NCBI RefSeq assembly: GCF_003024515.2
Contig: NZ_PYIX02000001.1
Location: 235,896 to 299,895, forward strand
Direction: 5' to 3'
Source: Acinetobacter sichuanensis
GTDB lineage: Bacteria > Pseudomonadota > Gammaproteobacteria > Pseudomonadales > Moraxellaceae
DNA length: 64,000 nucleotides
Part shown: positions 54,294 to 62,292 of the stretch, in pieces
How positions within the stretch are numbered: position 1 is the first letter of the stretch
Layout: each line of letters opens with the position of its first letter
Notes under the pieces: generated by a model
What the model was told of the DNA's origin: nothing
The model's input: the letters and a program-made list of their open reading frames with translations, nothing else
Database searches by the model: none
Made by a program: the position numbers and the translations under genes

Positions 54294-55628
54294 ATGGGTA
54301 TGCATCATTATACAGCTGAAGCCACTGCTGTTGATTCATCAGTCGGTGTTTCACGTCGCTACGCATGGATTGTTTTTGCCCTGACATTTGGCTTACTGAT
54401 TTCGGACTATATGTCCAGACAGGTGTTGAATGCCGTTTTTCCCCTACTAAAAGCTGAATGGGCACTGACGGACAGTCAGCTCGGTTGGCTCAGTGGGATT
54501 GTGGCTTTGATGGTCGGATTATTGACACTGCCATTGTCTTTTCTTGCAGATCGTTTTGGTCGTATCAAAAGCTTAGCATTTATGGCTGTACTGTGGAGTC
54601 TGGCAACTTTGGGTTGTGCCTTGGCTGAAAGTTATCATCACATGTTTGCAGCCCGTTTTTTGGTGGGCGTTGGTGAAGCAGCCTATGGCAGTGTGGGTAT
54701 TGCTGTGGTTATGGCAGCGTTTCCACGGGAAATGCGTGCAACCTTAGCCAGTGCCTTTATGGCTGGCGGTATGTGTGGTTCATTTTTGGGTATGGCATTG
54801 GGCGGCGTATTGGCTGAACATTTTGGCTGGCGCTGGGCATTTGCTGGCATGGCTATTTTTGGTTTGGTGCTTGCCATTTTGTACCCGATAGTGGTGAAAG
54901 AGAAAAAAATCAACCCTACAGGGCAAGCTTACAACACTGAACAAAAACCGCTGAAAGTTAAAAATGCCTTGAAAACCCTGTACACATCTAAAACAGTGGT
55001 CGCAACCTATATTGGCAGTGGCTTACAGCTCTTTGTTGCAGGTGCAATCATTGTCTGGATGCCGAGTTATCTCAATCGCTACTATGCTATGCCAACCGAT
55101 AAAGCAGGTATTTTGGCAGCATTAATTGTGCTTGGTGGCGCAGTGGGTACGATCATTTGCGGCATGTTATGTGACCGTCTGGGACGTGAACGTGCAGATC
55201 GAAAAACAAGCCTTGCCATTACTTTTTGTTTAGGCAGTTGCCTGTTGCTTTCTCTTGCTTTTGCTCTGCCTGCGGGAACACTGCAACTGATTTTATTGTG
55301 TCTTGGCATTTTTATTGTGATTGGAACCAATGGACCATCCACTGCGATGGTGGCAAACCTCACACACACCTCAGTGCATAGTTCTGCTTTTGCCACATTA
55401 ACCATTGCCAATAATCTATTGGGTATGGCTTTAGGTCCTTTGGTGATTGGGAAAATATCGGATCATGTGGGTCTGCATGATGCATTTCAGCTTATGCCAC
55501 TCATGAGTATTTTGTCTGCTGCGGTATTTTTCTATGCAAAACGCCATTATCACCACGATCTTCAGCGTTTAACGGAACAAGGCTTACTGCCTCCAACTGC
55601 AACACAGCAACAGAAATTGGATGCGTAA
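54294..55628 (+). CDS. MFS transporter, organic acid type
   Basis: A 444-residue, 12-span major-facilitator protein. LLISDYMSRQVLNAVFPLLK in helix 1 and FLADRFGRIKSL in loop 2-3 resemble AAHS/ACS-type importers of organic and aromatic acids. AAGGAGG lies 5 bases before the start. It lies in the middle of a catabolic gene series and is presumably the uptake system for its substrate. Confidence 0.82.
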   Translation: MGMHHYTAEATAVDSSVGVSRRYAWIVFALTFGLLISDYMSRQVLNAVFPLLKAEWALTDSQLGWLSGIVALMVGLLTLPLSFLADRFGRIKSLAFMAVLWSLATLGCALAESYHHMFAARFLVGVGEAAYGSVGIAVVMAAFPREMRATLASAFMAGGMCGSFLGMALGGVLAEHFGWRWAFAGMAIFGLVLAILYPIVVKEKKINPTGQAYNTEQKPLKVKNALKTLYTSKTVVATYIGSGLQLFVAGAIIVWMPSYLNRYYAMPTDKAGILAALIVLGGAVGTIICGMLCDRLGRERADRKTSLAITFCLGSCLLLSLAFALPAGTLQLILLCLGIFIVIGTNGPSTAMVANLTHTSVHSSAFATLTIANNLLGMALGPLVIGKISDHVGLHDAFQLMPLMSILSAAVFFYAKRHYHHDLQRLTEQGLLPPTATQQQKLDA

Positions 55629-55631
55629 AAT

Positions 55632-56282
55632 ATGCGTAATTTAAATATTGATGTCTTTTTTGAGTTTATTTGCCCTTGGTGTCTGATTGGAAAGCGCCAA
55701 TTGCAAAAAGCAATTTATTTATTACAACAGAGTCATCCTGATGTCACGGTGAATCTGAATTGGCGCGGTGTGCAGTTATTGCCGCATATTGCGGAAGAAG
55801 GTATTCCATTTAAAGCATTTTATTTGCAACGTTTGGGTACAAGCACTGCGGTCAAAATGCGTCAGGCTCAAGTGCGTCAGGCAGCACAGGCTGTTGGGGT
55901 GGAGATTGATTTTGAACGCATTCCACGCATGCCGAATACCGCAAAAGCACATCATTTTTTTAAAAATGCTGCTCGACGTATGAGTCCTGAACAGCAGGAT
56001 CGTTTGTTGGAAGGTATATTTTCCGCTTATTTTCATCATGCAGAAAATATCAGTGATCCTGTGACATTGCAGAAAATCGCGGTGTACTGTGGCATTGCCG
56101 AAGAAACAGTCAGCCCGATTTTAAATCAAACTGATATTTCCTTTGCATCTGCCAATACAGGCGGCAAAGGGGTGCCATATTTTGTTTTTGATGGCAGTTC
56201 TGCCATGGCAGGTGCACAGCCTGCTGCGGTGCTGTATCAAGCCATGTTGGATGCACTTGAAACACAAGGACAGTGTGTATGA
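55632..56282 (+). CDS. DsbA-family oxidoreductase (FrnE-like)
   Basis: A 216-residue thioredoxin-fold protein without signal peptide, so cytoplasmic. FEFICPWCLIGKRQL has the Cys14-Pro-Trp-Cys17 site of FrnE/2-hydroxychromene-2-carboxylate-isomerase-like proteins. It begins 3 bases after the MFS stop and overlaps the Rieske gene in an ATGA arrangement. It could be a thiol isomerase or glutathione-dependent isomerase in the pathway. The exact role is unknown. Confidence 0.82.
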   Translation: MRNLNIDVFFEFICPWCLIGKRQLQKAIYLLQQSHPDVTVNLNWRGVQLLPHIAEEGIPFKAFYLQRLGTSTAVKMRQAQVRQAAQAVGVEIDFERIPRMPNTAKAHHFFKNAARRMSPEQQDRLLEGIFSAYFHHAENISDPVTLQKIAVYCGIAEETVSPILNQTDISFASANTGGKGVPYFVFDGSSAMAGAQPAAVLYQAMLDALETQGQCV

Positions 56283-56605
56283 GTTTACGTTTTCAGGTAC
56301 CTCATGAAAAAGTTCCCACCATAGGTCAACGGAGTTTTTTACAGCTTGGGGAAAAGTTTGTTGCGCTGTTTAATGTCGATCAAAAACTCTATGCGATTGA
56401 TGACAGTTGTCCGCATCAAGGCGCTTCTTTATTTGGTGGAAAACTTGAAGGTCAGGTGATTCAGTGCTGTGCGCATGGTTTACGTTTTGATTTGGAAAGT
56501 GGTTATTTAGTCAATTCTACGCACATGAAAGTCGCTTCCTATCCTGTTGAACAGGTTGAGGGTCAGGTCTTTATTGTTTTGGATTCAGGAGAGGCAAATG
56601 GCTAA
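56279..56605 (+). CDS. Rieske [2Fe-2S] ferredoxin-like protein
   Basis: A 108-residue single-domain Rieske protein: Cys44-x-His46 (CPHQGASLFGG) and Cys63-x2-His66 (CCAHGLRF) bind the cluster. The ATGA overlap with the previous stop decides the start. It resembles NirD or ferredoxin components of oxygenases, but no partner oxygenase alpha subunit is in this series. It might donate electrons to the qor product or a distant enzyme. Confidence 0.86.
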   Translation: MSLRFQVPHEKVPTIGQRSFLQLGEKFVALFNVDQKLYAIDDSCPHQGASLFGGKLEGQVIQCCAHGLRFDLESGYLVNSTHMKVASYPVEQVEGQVFIVLDSGEANG

Positions 56606-57605
56606 TGCACTCATGAATGCCCATCAACGTAGTAAAGAACTTTTACCCGGTTTTATAGTCAGTGCAGTCGTGGCGGCAGCAGCCTGTTTTTTGTCAGAAC
56701 ATTATGGCGCACCTGTCATGTTATTTGCCTTATTGTTGGGAATGGGGCTGAACTTCCTTTCCGCTGATGGTAAATGCAAGGCAGGCATTGAATTTACTGC
56801 TCGAACGGTGCTGCGTATCGGGATTGCCTTACTCGGCATGCGGATTACTTTAGGGCAAATTACCGCACTTGGTTGGCAACCGATTGTGTTGGTGATCAGT
56901 TTGGTTGCAATCACCATTTCAGCCTCAGTGATTGCGGCAAAAACACTTGGTTTTAATAAGTTTTTTGGCATGCTGACAGGTGGTGCAACAGCCATTTGTG
57001 GCGCTTCGGCAGCTTTGGCACTGTCTGCTGCATTGCCAAATCATCCGCAAAAAGAAAAGGCGACTTTATTTACAGTGATCGGTGTTTCTGCGCTGTCCAC
57101 GCTCGCTATGATTGTCTATCCGATGATTGCCAAATGGTTAAATTTGTCACCAATTGAAGCAGGTGTATTTTTAGGTGCAACCATTCATGATGTAGCACAA
57201 GTGGTGGGTGCAGGTTATAGCATGTCGACTGAAACAGGTGACACTGCAACGGTGGTAAAGCTGATGCGTGTCGCGATGTTGTTGCCTGTGATTCTTTGTG
57301 CAGCCATGATTACCCGTATGCAGGGCAATGACGCAACAGGAGAGCGTCCGCCTTTATTGCCATTTTTTGCAGTTGGTTTTTTAGTATTGGCGTGCATTAA
57401 TAGTACGGGTTGGGTACCAACAATAGTACAAACGGGTTTAAATGATTTATCTCGTTGGTGTTTAGTGATTGCGATCAGTGCGCTAGGCATGAAAACCCAA
57501 TTGAAAGAATTGGCTTCTGTTGGAATGAAACCGATTTTATTGATGATTGGTGAAACAATATTCTTAATTTTATTGGTCTTGACCCTGATGCATTGGTTGC
57601 TTTAA
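56598..57605 (+). CDS. YeiH/UPF0324-family membrane transporter, putative sulfate/sulfite exporter
   Basis: A 335-residue integral membrane protein with about ten spans. LTGGATAICGASAALALSAAL and FLGATIHDVAQVVGAG are signatures of the YeiH/UPF0324 family, annotated as putative sulfate exporters. ATG 56598 has AGGAG 5 bases upstream and overlaps the Rieske gene by 8 bases. It is the last gene of the series. A sulfonate-derived sulfite export role would fit the TauD-type gene, but this is inference. Confidence 0.85.
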   Translation: MANALMNAHQRSKELLPGFIVSAVVAAAACFLSEHYGAPVMLFALLLGMGLNFLSADGKCKAGIEFTARTVLRIGIALLGMRITLGQITALGWQPIVLVISLVAITISASVIAAKTLGFNKFFGMLTGGATAICGASAALALSAALPNHPQKEKATLFTVIGVSALSTLAMIVYPMIAKWLNLSPIEAGVFLGATIHDVAQVVGAGYSMSTETGDTATVVKLMRVAMLLPVILCAAMITRMQGNDATGERPPLLPFFAVGFLVLACINSTGWVPTIVQTGLNDLSRWCLVIAISALGMKTQLKELASVGMKPILLMIGETIFLILLVLTLMHWLL

Positions 57606-57632
57606 CTGATTTGATTGTAAATGGGAGGTGTC

Positions 57633-57708
57633 TAAAAAGTAAGACATTGCCTACACAAATGAGTTTGAATTTTATAATAAAATGAGGCAGTGCAAAATAA
57701 TATTCTAC
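57633..57708 (-). repeat. About 77-bp dispersed repeat, left inverted copy
   Basis: The reverse complement of 57633-57708 aligns by hand with 61801-61877 with about 68 of 77 columns identical. The two copies face each other across 4.1 kb containing the AraC, hydrolase and DUF1302 genes. The shared segment includes TTTTGCACTGCC and CATTTGTGTAGGCAATG. Confidence 0.8.
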
Positions 57709-57720
57709 AGAGTTATTCAA

Positions 57721-57755
57721 AAAAAAGCTTTCAATATGTCTTGAAAGCCTTTTTG
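57721..57755. terminator. Bidirectional terminator between the YeiH-type and AraC genes
   Basis: GCTTTCA (57727-57733) and TGAAAGC (57742-57748) pair. T runs lie on both strands, suiting two converging genes. Confidence 0.85.
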
Positions 57756-57771
57756 ATTGACTTAAAAATCA

Positions 57772-58782
57772 TTATTCAAGAATGGCTTTATTGATATTAC
57801 GCCAAGTCATTGGCGCCATACCAAACTGACTGATAAACCAACGGGTAAATGAACTCGGCATGGAATAGCCCAAAATATCAGAGACTTGACCCAATGAATA
57901 ATTGGAATTTTTTAAATAGCGGAAAACAAGGTTACGCCGTACATCATTCACAAGATCGCTGAAACTCGTTTGAACCGCCTCCAAGCGACGTTGTAAGGTG
58001 CGCACATTTACACCATGCGTAATCGCAACCTGCTCAATGGTGGCACGTCCCATTGGCAACAACAGGTAAATACTTTTGCGAATATCAAAAATAATCGAAG
58101 ACTCACCATTATTTGGCAAAATATCGAGATAACGCTGAGCATGATTTGCCATGGCAAGATTGGCTTGAGGATTTGCCGTATCCAAGTCATGTGTGGTGCA
58201 GACAATGCCATTAAATTCACTGCCAAATTCGAGCGTACATCCAAAAATCCGACGATGTACCGACAAGTCCTGTGGCGCATTGTGGGTAAAATGAATGCTG
58301 AGCGGACGCCATTTATTGGCAAGTAAGGCAGCACATAAACGATGCGTAATGCCCAAGGCAAGCTCAATGGATTGACGGCTGTAGCCCGAATTCATGGTGA
58401 CAATTTCTTCTCGAATAATCACCGTATTACCGACTTCCTCAATATAAAGTGCGAGCGAATTATTCAGTAAATTACGATAACGATTAATCGTGTTCAGCGC
58501 ATCACGTAAATTATGCTGATAACTGAGTAATAGACTGAGTTCACCAAAGTCAGACAATTCACGTTGTTCTGCCATATACAGACCAAACACATCACAACCA
58601 CTCAAACGGGCAGATTGCTCCAATAAATCGATGGCTTTTTCTACAGGAATACGCTGTTTGCTGTCACTGAGCTGATTTTGATTCAGACCGACATTGGATA
58701 ATAAATGGTACGCGTTCAGCTCTAATTGTTGCATCACGCCAACATAATTTTTTAAAACTGTGCTATGCACCAAAGGCACCAT
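57772..58782 (-). CDS. AraC-family regulator with OruR-type N-terminal domain
   Basis: A 336-residue AraC/XylS-type regulator with the long N-terminal Arabinose_bd-type sensor (about 200 residues) and two C-terminal helix-turn-helix units: IEQVAITHGVNVRTLQRRLE and GQVSDILGYSMPSSFTRWF, ending FGMAPMTWR. Such regulators usually activate neighbouring lipid or hydrocarbon catabolic genes. It is divergent from the hydrolase gene, and 21-bp-spaced TGTC boxes lie in the shared region. Start chosen at the first ATG; the GGAGA before it is close. Confidence 0.87.
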   Translation of the reverse strand: MVPLVHSTVLKNYVGVMQQLELNAYHLLSNVGLNQNQLSDSKQRIPVEKAIDLLEQSARLSGCDVFGLYMAEQRELSDFGELSLLLSYQHNLRDALNTINRYRNLLNNSLALYIEEVGNTVIIREEIVTMNSGYSRQSIELALGITHRLCAALLANKWRPLSIHFTHNAPQDLSVHRRIFGCTLEFGSEFNGIVCTTHDLDTANPQANLAMANHAQRYLDILPNNGESSIIFDIRKSIYLLLPMGRATIEQVAITHGVNVRTLQRRLEAVQTSFSDLVNDVRRNLVFRYLKNSNYSLGQVSDILGYSMPSSFTRWFISQFGMAPMTWRNINKAILE

Positions 58783-58960
58783 TAATTATCTCCTTATTCT
58801 TGGTTTCATCATCCTGATGAACAGTATATTTATAACCAAATTAGCATGTTTCTGAAAGTCCCTATTCATCGTCAATTACACCATCTGACTGTATTTATTG
58901 ATTTTTATATAAATATAAATTTTCAGTTTTCTTTATTGAAATTAATTGATTTATACAATG

Positions 58961-58993
58961 TGTCATGAAATGAAAAATGACTGTCGCCTGAAG
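58961..58993. promoter_or_regulatory. Candidate AraC-type operator, 21-bp direct repeat
   Basis: TGTCATGAAATG (58961-58972) and TGTCGCCTGAAG (58982-58993) start 21 bases apart. The first is identical to 51101-51112 upstream of qor. The remainder of 58783-59082 is AT-rich and shows no gene. Confidence 0.5.
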
Positions 58994-59082
58994 TGCATTT
59001 TTGCACAAACCGAGCCTTTATTGTGGATGAAGATTTGCGATCAATTATTGTCCTCAGCGAGCATGATGCTCAAGGTGTAAAG

Positions 59083-59679
59083 ATGGAAAAAATCGACACA
59101 AAGGCAACCATTTTAATTATTCCCGGTTTACGTGATCATGTGGAAGAGCATTGGCAAACTCATTTAGCCAATCAATTGAGCCATGTCCGTTCAGTCCCTC
59201 CCGCAGAAACCGATAAGTTAAGCTGTGCCAATCGTGTGGCACGCATTCAGGCAGAACTTGATCAGATTGATGGTCCTGTGATTTTGGTAGCACACAGTGC
59301 AGGCGTGCTGATGACCGTACATTGGGCAGCTCAGCATACATCGACACAGATTCAAGGCGCGTTATTGGTCACACCACCTGACTTAAATCAGGATTGGCCA
59401 AGTCATTATCCAAGTCCTGAGAGTTTACGTCAGGAAGGATGGGAACCTTTGCCGCAACAGGCTTTACCATTTCCAAGCATTGTGATTGCAAGTGACAATG
59501 ATTATTTGGCAAGTCTACAAGCCATCACAGCGATGGCTGATACATGGGGCAGTCAATTGGTCAATTTAGGTCAAGTCGGACATATGAATCCTGCTTCAGG
59601 TTTTGGACCTTGGTCACAGGCGACACAATTTATTGCTGAGTTGGATCGCCTGCAACAGCCTGTCGTTTCAACATCCTAA
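59083..59679 (+). CDS. Alpha/beta hydrolase, RBBP9/YdeN family
   Basis: A 198-residue serine hydrolase. LVAHSAGVLM has the nucleophile Ser72, ASDNDYLAS the Asp, and QVGHMNPASGFGPW the His of the triad; GHMNPASG is typical of RBBP9/YdeN. No signal peptide. ATG 59083 follows AAGGTG; an earlier ATG at 58993 would include the proposed operator boxes upstream and is disfavoured. It precedes a DUF1302 outer-membrane protein. Possible esterase for an imported ester; substrate unknown. Confidence 0.85.
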   Translation: MEKIDTKATILIIPGLRDHVEEHWQTHLANQLSHVRSVPPAETDKLSCANRVARIQAELDQIDGPVILVAHSAGVLMTVHWAAQHTSTQIQGALLVTPPDLNQDWPSHYPSPESLRQEGWEPLPQQALPFPSIVIASDNDYLASLQAITAMADTWGSQLVNLGQVGHMNPASGFGPWSQATQFIAELDRLQQPVVSTS

Positions 59680-59851
59680 ATACTTTTAAAACTGCATCGG
59701 TTTATTCCATTTTAAGCCGATGCCAAAGATGTATTGATTTAAATATTCATGCAGTAAAAAGACTTATACAACAACAATTTATGGTTTTGTTGATGATCAG
59801 GACGATCACAGCAAAATAATTTAAAACACATCATATCGATAGGGAGATGAT

Positions 59852-61687
59852 ATGGTTCGTCATTTTTTCACCTGTAAAAATATCCAATTGCCTGTTTTTA
59901 AGTTGACTCAACTTTGTGCAAGCGTGGGCTTGGCGTGTTTGATGTCTCAGGCTTCAGCAGTGAGTTTTGACTTAAATGAAGATTGGAAACTCGAAAGCAA
60001 TACGAGTTTAAGTATTGGGCAAAGTTGGAGTACAGCCGATCCTGACGGAGCATTGTTATATAAACCTGATGCCATGAGTATCGGTAAAGACGGTTCAAGT
60101 ATTGACATTAATGGTGATAATGGACGTGCCAACTTTGAAAAAGGAGATGCCATTTCACAGGTCATCAAAGGTTTAACTGAATTTCGCTTAAATGGTAAAG
60201 ATCAAGGCGCTGTGTTGAGTGCCAAATATTGGTATGACCATGCTTATGAAACAGGCAAAGGCGATTTTACAAGCTTTGATGATTCGGCTTGGCCTCGTTT
60301 GGTGAAGTTCAAAGGCATTGACCTTTGGGATGCTTATATTTGGAAAAATTTTAAATTTGATCAAGATCGAAGTTTAGACCTGAAGTTAGGTAAACATGCT
60401 TTAAATTGGGGAAAATCACAGTTTTTTCATAATGGTATCAACTCTGTCAGTGCCTTTGATTATGCTGCATTTAACCGTCCGGGTGGAGATGTCAAAGAAC
60501 GCATTATTCCTGTAGAAATGTTCTCTTTTGTGGCAGGTCTGAGCGATAAAACCAAAGTGGAAGGTTTTTATCAGTTCAAATTCCGACCATCAGTTGTCGA
60601 TGGTTGTGGCACTTTCTTTGAAGTCTCTGATGTCTTTGCAGAAAATTGTGGTCCTTTACTCATCAGTGGTCCGGGCTTTACTTCTGATCAGGCAATGAAT
60701 GGACCTTTAGACTTTACTGTGGCGCGTTTACCAAGTGAATATGCCAAAAATAGTGGTCAATATGGTCTTGCGATTAAACACATGATTCCAAGTTTAAATA
60801 ATGCTGAAATCGGAGCGTATTATGCCAATTACCATAGTCGAATGATGCATTTTGATGGCGTGGTGGTGTCAGAGCCGGGAGCCGCCAATTATCATACTGC
60901 ACGTATTTTATCTGTTTATCCTGAAGACATTGAAATGTATGGTTTAAGTTTTGCAGGAAAATTTGGGAAAACGTCTATTTTCAGTGAGTTAAATTATAAG
61001 CCAAACATGCCATTGCACTTTAACAGCACCGATATGGTCTATGCACAGGCACTGTATAACGACACACCGATCACAGCACCGGGTGAAACTTTAAAATTAG
61101 GGCAACGGATCAATGGCTTTGCAGAAGTCCCCGTTACACAGTTTACCCTTGGCGCAGCAACAGCAATTCCGAATGTTTTAGGTGCAAGTGCTTTGTCGTT
61201 GGTGGGTGAGTTGGGTGTCAATCACATCGGCGATACGGATCAATACCATTTTGGGCGCAGTGGAGCATTTGGACGTAGTGGTTTAACCACAGCGGCTTAT
61301 GATCCTGACAAAGTCGAAACGTACTGTATTTCGCCAAAAACTGCGCAATTGTCAGATGCTGAAATCCGTGATTTAAACGCCAAGTATTGTAATGACAAGG
61401 GCTTTTTTGAGGAATGGTCAGCAGGTTACCGTTTACGTGGTGCATTGAATTATAACGACTTGCTTGCAGATACAACAGTTTCCCCAAGTCTGATGTTCCG
61501 CCACGATGTCAAAGGTTATGGTCCTAACTTTCAGGAAGGGCAAATGGCGCTCAGTGCAGGCGTTTCTGCAACCTATCAGAAAAAGTATGTCACTGAACTT
61601 TCCTATACCAACTTTTTTGGTAATAACGATTTTAGTGTATTGGATGATCGTGATTTTGCATCTTTGGTCTTTAAAATGCAGTTTTAG
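59852..61687 (+). CDS. DUF1302-family outer-membrane protein
   Basis: A 611-residue protein with a signal peptide (VGLACLMSQASA-VS) and a long beta-strand-rich body that ends in Phe (LVFKMQF), as outer-membrane barrels do. FDLNEDWKLESNTSLSIGQS at the start and LGKHALNWGKSQFF near residue 185 are characteristic of DUF1302 proteins, often found with esterases and acyl-CoA ligases for hydrophobic compounds. Probably a channel or export protein for the substrate of this region. TAGGGAGA lies upstream. Confidence 0.84.
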   Translation: MVRHFFTCKNIQLPVFKLTQLCASVGLACLMSQASAVSFDLNEDWKLESNTSLSIGQSWSTADPDGALLYKPDAMSIGKDGSSIDINGDNGRANFEKGDAISQVIKGLTEFRLNGKDQGAVLSAKYWYDHAYETGKGDFTSFDDSAWPRLVKFKGIDLWDAYIWKNFKFDQDRSLDLKLGKHALNWGKSQFFHNGINSVSAFDYAAFNRPGGDVKERIIPVEMFSFVAGLSDKTKVEGFYQFKFRPSVVDGCGTFFEVSDVFAENCGPLLISGPGFTSDQAMNGPLDFTVARLPSEYAKNSGQYGLAIKHMIPSLNNAEIGAYYANYHSRMMHFDGVVVSEPGAANYHTARILSVYPEDIEMYGLSFAGKFGKTSIFSELNYKPNMPLHFNSTDMVYAQALYNDTPITAPGETLKLGQRINGFAEVPVTQFTLGAATAIPNVLGASALSLVGELGVNHIGDTDQYHFGRSGAFGRSGLTTAAYDPDKVETYCISPKTAQLSDAEIRDLNAKYCNDKGFFEEWSAGYRLRGALNYNDLLADTTVSPSLMFRHDVKGYGPNFQEGQMALSAGVSATYQKKYVTELSYTNFFGNNDFSVLDDRDFASLVFKMQF

Positions 61688-61721
61688 AATTTGCACCATT
61701 TATACTTAGATTAATTTTTCG

Positions 61722-61758
61722 ATGCCTTATTTTTGAAATAGAGAATAAGGCATTTGGT
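61722..61758 (+). terminator. Terminator after the DUF1302 gene
   Basis: ATGCCTTATT (61722-61731) pairs with AATAAGGCAT (61744-61753). The following T content is moderate. Confidence 0.7.
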
Positions 61759-61800
61759 AGTTTTCTAAAATGTATGCTGATTTGATTATTGAGGAAATTA

Positions 61801-61877
61801 GTAGAATAATATTTTGCACTGCCCCATTCGTATTGAAAAATTCAAAATCATTTGTGTAGGCAATGCCTTACTTTTTA
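61801..61877 (+). repeat. About 77-bp dispersed repeat, right inverted copy
   Basis: This is the partner of 57633-57708 in opposite orientation, starting GTAGAATAAT and ending CTTACTTTTTA. It abuts the hairpin-rich segment at 61881-61990. Confidence 0.8.
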
Positions 61878-61880
61878 AGG

Positions 61881-61990
61881 ATAAAAAGTAACAAAAATCC
61901 TTTGTTGGGTAAAGGGGATGTCCCTATCGCCCTTACCCAACGGCGACATCCATGTCGCCTGAGATAGCATCACTCCGTTAAATTTAATTT
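61881..61990. repeat. Hairpin-rich extragenic repeat
   Basis: GTTGGGTAA (61904-61912) pairs with TTACCCAAC (61933-61941), and GGCGACAT-CC-ATGTCGCC (61942-61959) is a perfect palindrome. TGAGATAGCATCACTCCGTT follows (from 61960); its reverse complement resembles 21630-21651. It looks like a member of an interspersed extragenic repeat family. Confidence 0.6.
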
Positions 61991-62292
61991 TACAGCTTGT
62001 ATTGGGATTAAATGCGAAATGTCATTAGCATACTTTTTTTTAAACATGATTAGACATTTTTATGGGTAATACATACATCGTGTTTAATGTGAAAATTAAT
62101 TTATAAAGTTGGGCGGTATTTAAAAAAACCTCCTAAAAAAGCACCGAAATGTGTCGAAAAGATAAATTCGAGTCGTCAAATGATAAAAAATAAAAGAAAA
62201 AATCAGCTAATTTAAAAAACATATTCACAGTGCTTTGACACTGAAATTTAAAAAAATTGATTTCTGCGAATTCGGAAATAAGGATATTTTCC
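61991..62292. other. AT-rich gap before the acyl-CoA ligase gene
   Basis: No reading frame was supported. AATGTGTCGAAAA (62148-62160) loosely resembles the TGTC boxes seen upstream of qor and the hydrolase. AAGGATA before 62293 is the ligase ribosome-binding site. Confidence 0.35.

Noticed and set aside
59852..61687. Minus-strand frames opposite the DUF1302 gene
   Set aside because: They are short shadows without ribosome-binding sites or motifs; the plus-strand protein is complete with signal peptide.
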